DNA of 22,470 nucleotides from an uncultured Oscillospiraceae bacterium (lineage in GTDB: Bacteria > Bacillota > Clostridia > Oscillospirales > Acutalibacteraceae), in assembly GCA_958448165.1 (NCBI GenBank), contig CAUDCW010000020.1:1-22470 (forward strand), written 5' to 3'. Of the stretch, positions 21,003 to 22,470 are shown one piece after another. Under the pieces are notes generated by a model that saw only the letters and a program-made list of their open reading frames with translations, made no database searches and was not told the origin of the DNA. The translations under genes were made by a program, and so were the position numbers. How positions within the stretch are numbered: position 1 is the first letter of the stretch; each line of letters begins with the position of its first letter.

Positions 21003-21313
21003 GTATTGCCCTCTCTTCTGTAGCAAAATAGTAGTTGTCTACTATCAGCATTTTTTTACTGAAAAGGCACATAAGCCCCAGCGGTACGGTAATAACCGCT
21101 ATTGTTATGTCGCCCTCTGTCGCCCATGCCGCCAGCACGGTAACTGCCAGCATTGCAAGCCCGTAGGCTTTCTGCTTAATGAAATACCAGCGGCGGGCTT
21201 TCTTTGCCTGCTCCCGCTGCCGCCTCTGCTCTTTTTTTCTTTCGCATATCTGCTATGGCATCTGCATAGCCTCTCTGGTATGCGTCCTCTACTATCAATG
21301 CCTCTGCTGCCAT
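20974..21313 (-). pseudogene. Probable frameshifted membrane-protein gene (A7 run)
   Basis: ATG 21313 has an excellent ribosome site (AGAGAGG, 6 nt). The frame begins MAAEALIVEDAYQRGYADAI and reaches a run of seven A (minus strand of 21232-21238), after which it reads a poor Ala-rich tail and stops at 21176. If one A is removed, it continues as EQRRQREQAKKARRWYFIKQ, then two membrane helices (AYGLAMLAVTVLAAWA, ITIAVITVPLGLMCLF) and ends at 20974. The downstream frame has no start of its own except an internal ATG. A mutation, sequencing error or programmed slip are all possible. Confidence 0.6.
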
Positions 21314-21547
21314 TCTCTGCCTCTCTTCCTTTCGGCGGCGCTCTCTGTCTTTCCATGTGTGCCGCTCTCCTGTTCTGGCGTTTGGTTTTACCGTGCGGGC
21401 TGCTTTTCGCATTAAAAAGCAGCTGAAAACCTGTTGACCGTCACATACTTTCTGGCTGGTATGACCGCCGCTATTTTTCCACGGTATACAGATTGCAGCT
21501 ATTAGCCTGCTGCCCTCTGCCGCAGGCTCGCCATGCCTGCTACACAA
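21314..21547 (-). other. 234-bp stretch between tRNA and next gene, no convincing gene
   Basis: The minus frame of the following gene stays open back to a TTG at 21547, next to the tRNA, but that part lacks a ribosome site and protein-like pattern (CSRHGEPAAEGSRL, HTSQKVCDGQQ). A short inverted repeat AGCCTGC...GCAGGCT is near 21503-21528. I cannot support a function. Confidence 0.4.
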
Positions 21548-21621
21548 TGTGCCGTGTGGGACTTGAACCCACGACTTGCCGCTTATGAGGCGGCTGCTCT
21601 AACCAACTGAACTAACGGCAC
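21548..21621 (-). tRNA. tRNA with anticodon CAU (Met or lysidine-type Ile)
   Basis: 74 nt. Acceptor GTGCCGT (21621-21615) pairs with ACGGCAC (21555-21549), discriminator A at 21548, D-arm GTTCAGTTGGTTAGAGC, anticodon stem GCCGC/GCGGC with loop CTCATAA (anticodon at 21587-21585), 5-nt variable loop AAGTC, T-arm GTGGG-TTCAAGT-CCCAC. CCA is not encoded. CAU can be elongator Met, initiator or Ile2; the first G-C pair argues against initiator. It is transcribed with the phage genes. Confidence 0.95.
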
Positions 21622-21625
21622 TCGT

Positions 21626-21641
21626 GGCGGCTGCTGCCGCC
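21626..21641 (-). other. GC-rich hairpin just upstream of the tRNA 5' end
   Basis: GGCGGC-TGCT-GCCGCC on the plus strand (AGCA loop on the transcript), a perfect 6-bp stem ending 4 nt before the tRNA and overlapping the stop codon of the upstream gene. Possible processing signal separating mRNA and tRNA. Confidence 0.5.
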
Positions 21642-22030
21642 TACTCATTAAATAAAAAGCCTTTTTCTATTAAAAACCTTATCCAGTCGCAGCCCGTTAC
21701 GTCGTCCCGCTCAATGAATTTGTAAAAGCTCTCTGCGTCCTCTATTCCGTATTTCTTCAAAATGTTTCTTGCGTTCTTTGCTGCTGGCGTAGTAAAAACA
21801 TTCTCTGCGTAAAATGTAGCCTCTATAGTCCCGTAGCTGTTCTTTCCTGCTGGTGTTCTCATTTCCACTACGACTACATTCTTTTTGCTTTTTCTTCCTA
21901 CGCCCTTTCTTATTACTACTGCCTCACTGAATAACCAGCCATTCCAGCCCCTACGCATAGGTGCAAACTGTGTGCGTGGCACTTCTACTAAATCGCCTGC
22001 CTGCAATTTGTTAAAATCTACTTTTTTCAT
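21641..22030 (-). CDS. Hypothetical protein, 129 aa
   Basis: MKKVDFNKLQAGDLVEVPRT, with GDLVEV suggesting a small beta-barrel (SH3/KOW-like) N-terminus; VVVVEMRTPAGKNSYGTI continues it. The C-terminal 45 residues (NARNILKKYGIEDAESFYKF, IRFLIEKGFLFNE) are helical. Ribosome site AGAGAGGT precedes the ATG. Second gene of the early operon, followed by the tRNA. Function unknown. Confidence 0.75.
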   Translation of the reverse strand: MKKVDFNKLQAGDLVEVPRTQFAPMRRGWNGWLFSEAVVIRKGVGRKSKKNVVVVEMRTPAGKNSYGTIEATFYAENVFTTPAAKNARNILKKYGIEDAESFYKFIERDDVTGCDWIRFLIEKGFLFNE

Positions 22031-22059
22031 GTGTCTTACCTCTCTTTTGTTATTCTTGT

Positions 22060-22254
22060 TTATAACGCCTGCTGCCCTGCTGCTGCCGTGTAGGTTTTCA
22101 GTGTGGCGTTGCAGCGTTTGAACTCTCTATAAATTGTGTCCCTATGCGTTCCCAGTGCCTCTGCAATATCACTTACACTGCTTCCCTGCTTACTCATAGC
22201 CTCTATGGTCTGCCTGTCCTCGTAATGCAGACGCTTGTACTTTCGTTTCGCCAT
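22060..22254 (-). CDS. Small IS30-type HTH protein, first gene of early operon
   Basis: 64 aa. RLHYEDRQTIEAMSKQGSSV, SDIAEALGTHRDTIYREFKR is the helix-turn-helix seen at the N-terminus of IS30 transposases (HTH_38), here without any DDE catalytic domain, so a DNA-binding regulator is more likely than a transposase remnant. The pattern covers residues 7-47; the rest is a short Ala/Gln tail. AAAGGAG lies 8 nt before the ATG. It may regulate the promoter region just upstream. Confidence 0.85.
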   Translation of the reverse strand: MAKRKYKRLHYEDRQTIEAMSKQGSSVSDIAEALGTHRDTIYREFKRCNATLKTYTAAAGQQAL

Positions 22255-22292
22255 GTTCTATGCTCCTTTCCGTCCTCATTTGCTTTTATGGT

Positions 22293-22332
22293 AAAAAAAT
22301 AAGCGTGTCAGAGTTTTTACGCTCTGCACGCT
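22293..22332 (-). terminator. Intrinsic terminator in the early leader
   Basis: Minus strand AGCGTG-CAGAG pairs with CTCTG-A-CACGCT (one bulged A, 11 bp) around CGTAAAAA, then TA and seven T (22299-22293). It lies about 60-100 nt downstream of the candidate early promoter and 39 nt before the first early gene. Confidence 0.8.
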
Positions 22333-22354
22333 CTTCTTTTCTGCTGTTTCCTAT

Positions 22355-22400
22355 AAAAAAAGAAAATCGGCAGAGGCTTTGTAACCTCTTGTCGATTTTC
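22355..22400 (-). terminator. Intrinsic terminator overlapping the early start site
   Basis: Minus strand GAAAATCG...CGATTTTC (8 bp), one mismatch, CA/TG, bulge, GAGG/CCTC, loop TTACAAAG, then seven T (22361-22355). It can stop transcripts arriving from beyond the right edge. For RNA starting at the promoter at 22401-22429 the first few bases of the stem would be missing, weakening it. Confidence 0.75.
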
Positions 22401-22429
22401 ATTCTAAAACTTATCTTTAAAAATGTCAA
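22401..22429 (-). promoter_or_regulatory. Candidate early promoter, TTGACA-17-TAGAAT
   Basis: Minus strand -35 TTGACA (22429-22424, perfect consensus), 17-nt AT-rich spacer, -10 TAGAAT (22406-22401). It is the best promoter found in the window and faces the whole early gene block. Confidence 0.82.
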
Positions 22430-22448
22430 CATTAAATTCGACATTTTT
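22419..22448. promoter_or_regulatory. Inverted repeat over the early -35 box, possible operator
   Basis: AAAAATGTC (22419-22427) and GACATTTTT (22440-22448), perfect 9-bp arms, 12-nt spacer. One arm contains most of the -35 box, so a bound repressor would block the promoter. The next bases of the window show no gene. Binding protein unknown. Confidence 0.55.
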
Positions 22449-22470
22449 TCATGTTTTTATCGTTTTGCCA

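Noticed and set aside
21430..21465. Plus-strand TTGACC...TGGTAT as a promoter
   Set aside because: The -35 is good but the -10 matches consensus at only three positions and nothing transcribable follows on the plus strand.
10999..21650. 12-mer cgcctactcatt at 10999 and 21639
   Set aside because: Exact repeat next to hairpins in both places, but at 21639 it includes coding sequence and the flanks differ; could be chance or shared stop-region wording.
22060..22254. IS30 insertion sequence remnant
   Set aside because: The HTH resembles IS30 transposases, but the gene is intact and small, with its own ribosome site and no terminal repeats or catalytic-domain fragments nearby.
1..22470. CRISPR array, rRNA or riboswitch
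   Set aside because: No regularly spaced repeats with unique spacers, no rRNA-like segments and no recognisable riboswitch core were seen in the few non-coding gaps.

Overview
This window looks like about 22 kb of a tailed (siphovirus-type) phage or prophage of a Gram-positive Firmicute, most likely a gut Clostridia-type host. That host call rests on the HK97/phi13-like structural proteins, an ArpU/RinA-like late regulator, strong purine-rich ribosome sites and moderate GC; it is not a database result. Every convincing protein gene and the single tRNA lie on the minus strand, so the biological reading order is right to left.

Right edge (22470 to 22255): a control region with a near-consensus minus-strand promoter (TTGACA-17-TAGAAT), an inverted repeat over its -35 box (possible operator), and two intrinsic terminators before the first gene. 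Early region (22254 to 11060): an IS30-type HTH protein, a tRNA with anticodon CAU, many small hypothetical or single-membrane-segment proteins, a DUF2786 protein, a double OB-fold protein, a deoxyribosyltransferase-like protein, an HUH rolling-circle Rep, a VRR-NUC nuclease, ParA, a ParB-like protein fused to a DUF3850/ASCH-like domain, an SSB and an ArpU-like regulator. No DNA polymerase or helicase is present. HUH Rep plus ParA/ParB and two ssDNA-binding proteins suggest a replicon that can live as a plasmid (phage-plasmid), using host enzymes for elongation.

Middle (11059 to 10885): a late control region with a TTTACA-17-TACAAT promoter followed within about 10 nt by a 45-nt terminator hairpin, directly after the ArpU-like gene. 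This resembles an antitermination-controlled late switch. Late region (10884 to 1): HNH nuclease, candidate cos spacer, small and large terminase, portal, prohead protease, major capsid protein, a SAP/HeH-like protein, four head-tail and tail-completion proteins, major tail protein, the G/GT tail chaperone pair with a textbook -1 frameshift signal, and a tape measure protein that runs off the left edge.

The least expected elements are: a compact plus-strand transcription unit (promoter, about 65 nt, terminator) antisense to the rep leader, which looks like a copy-control antisense RNA; a perfect 17-bp palindrome occurring twice, once at the 3' end of the parB-like gene (candidate parS); and promoters that run almost at once into terminators at three places. 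All functional statements come from reading the sequence and from memory of protein families; no searches were run.
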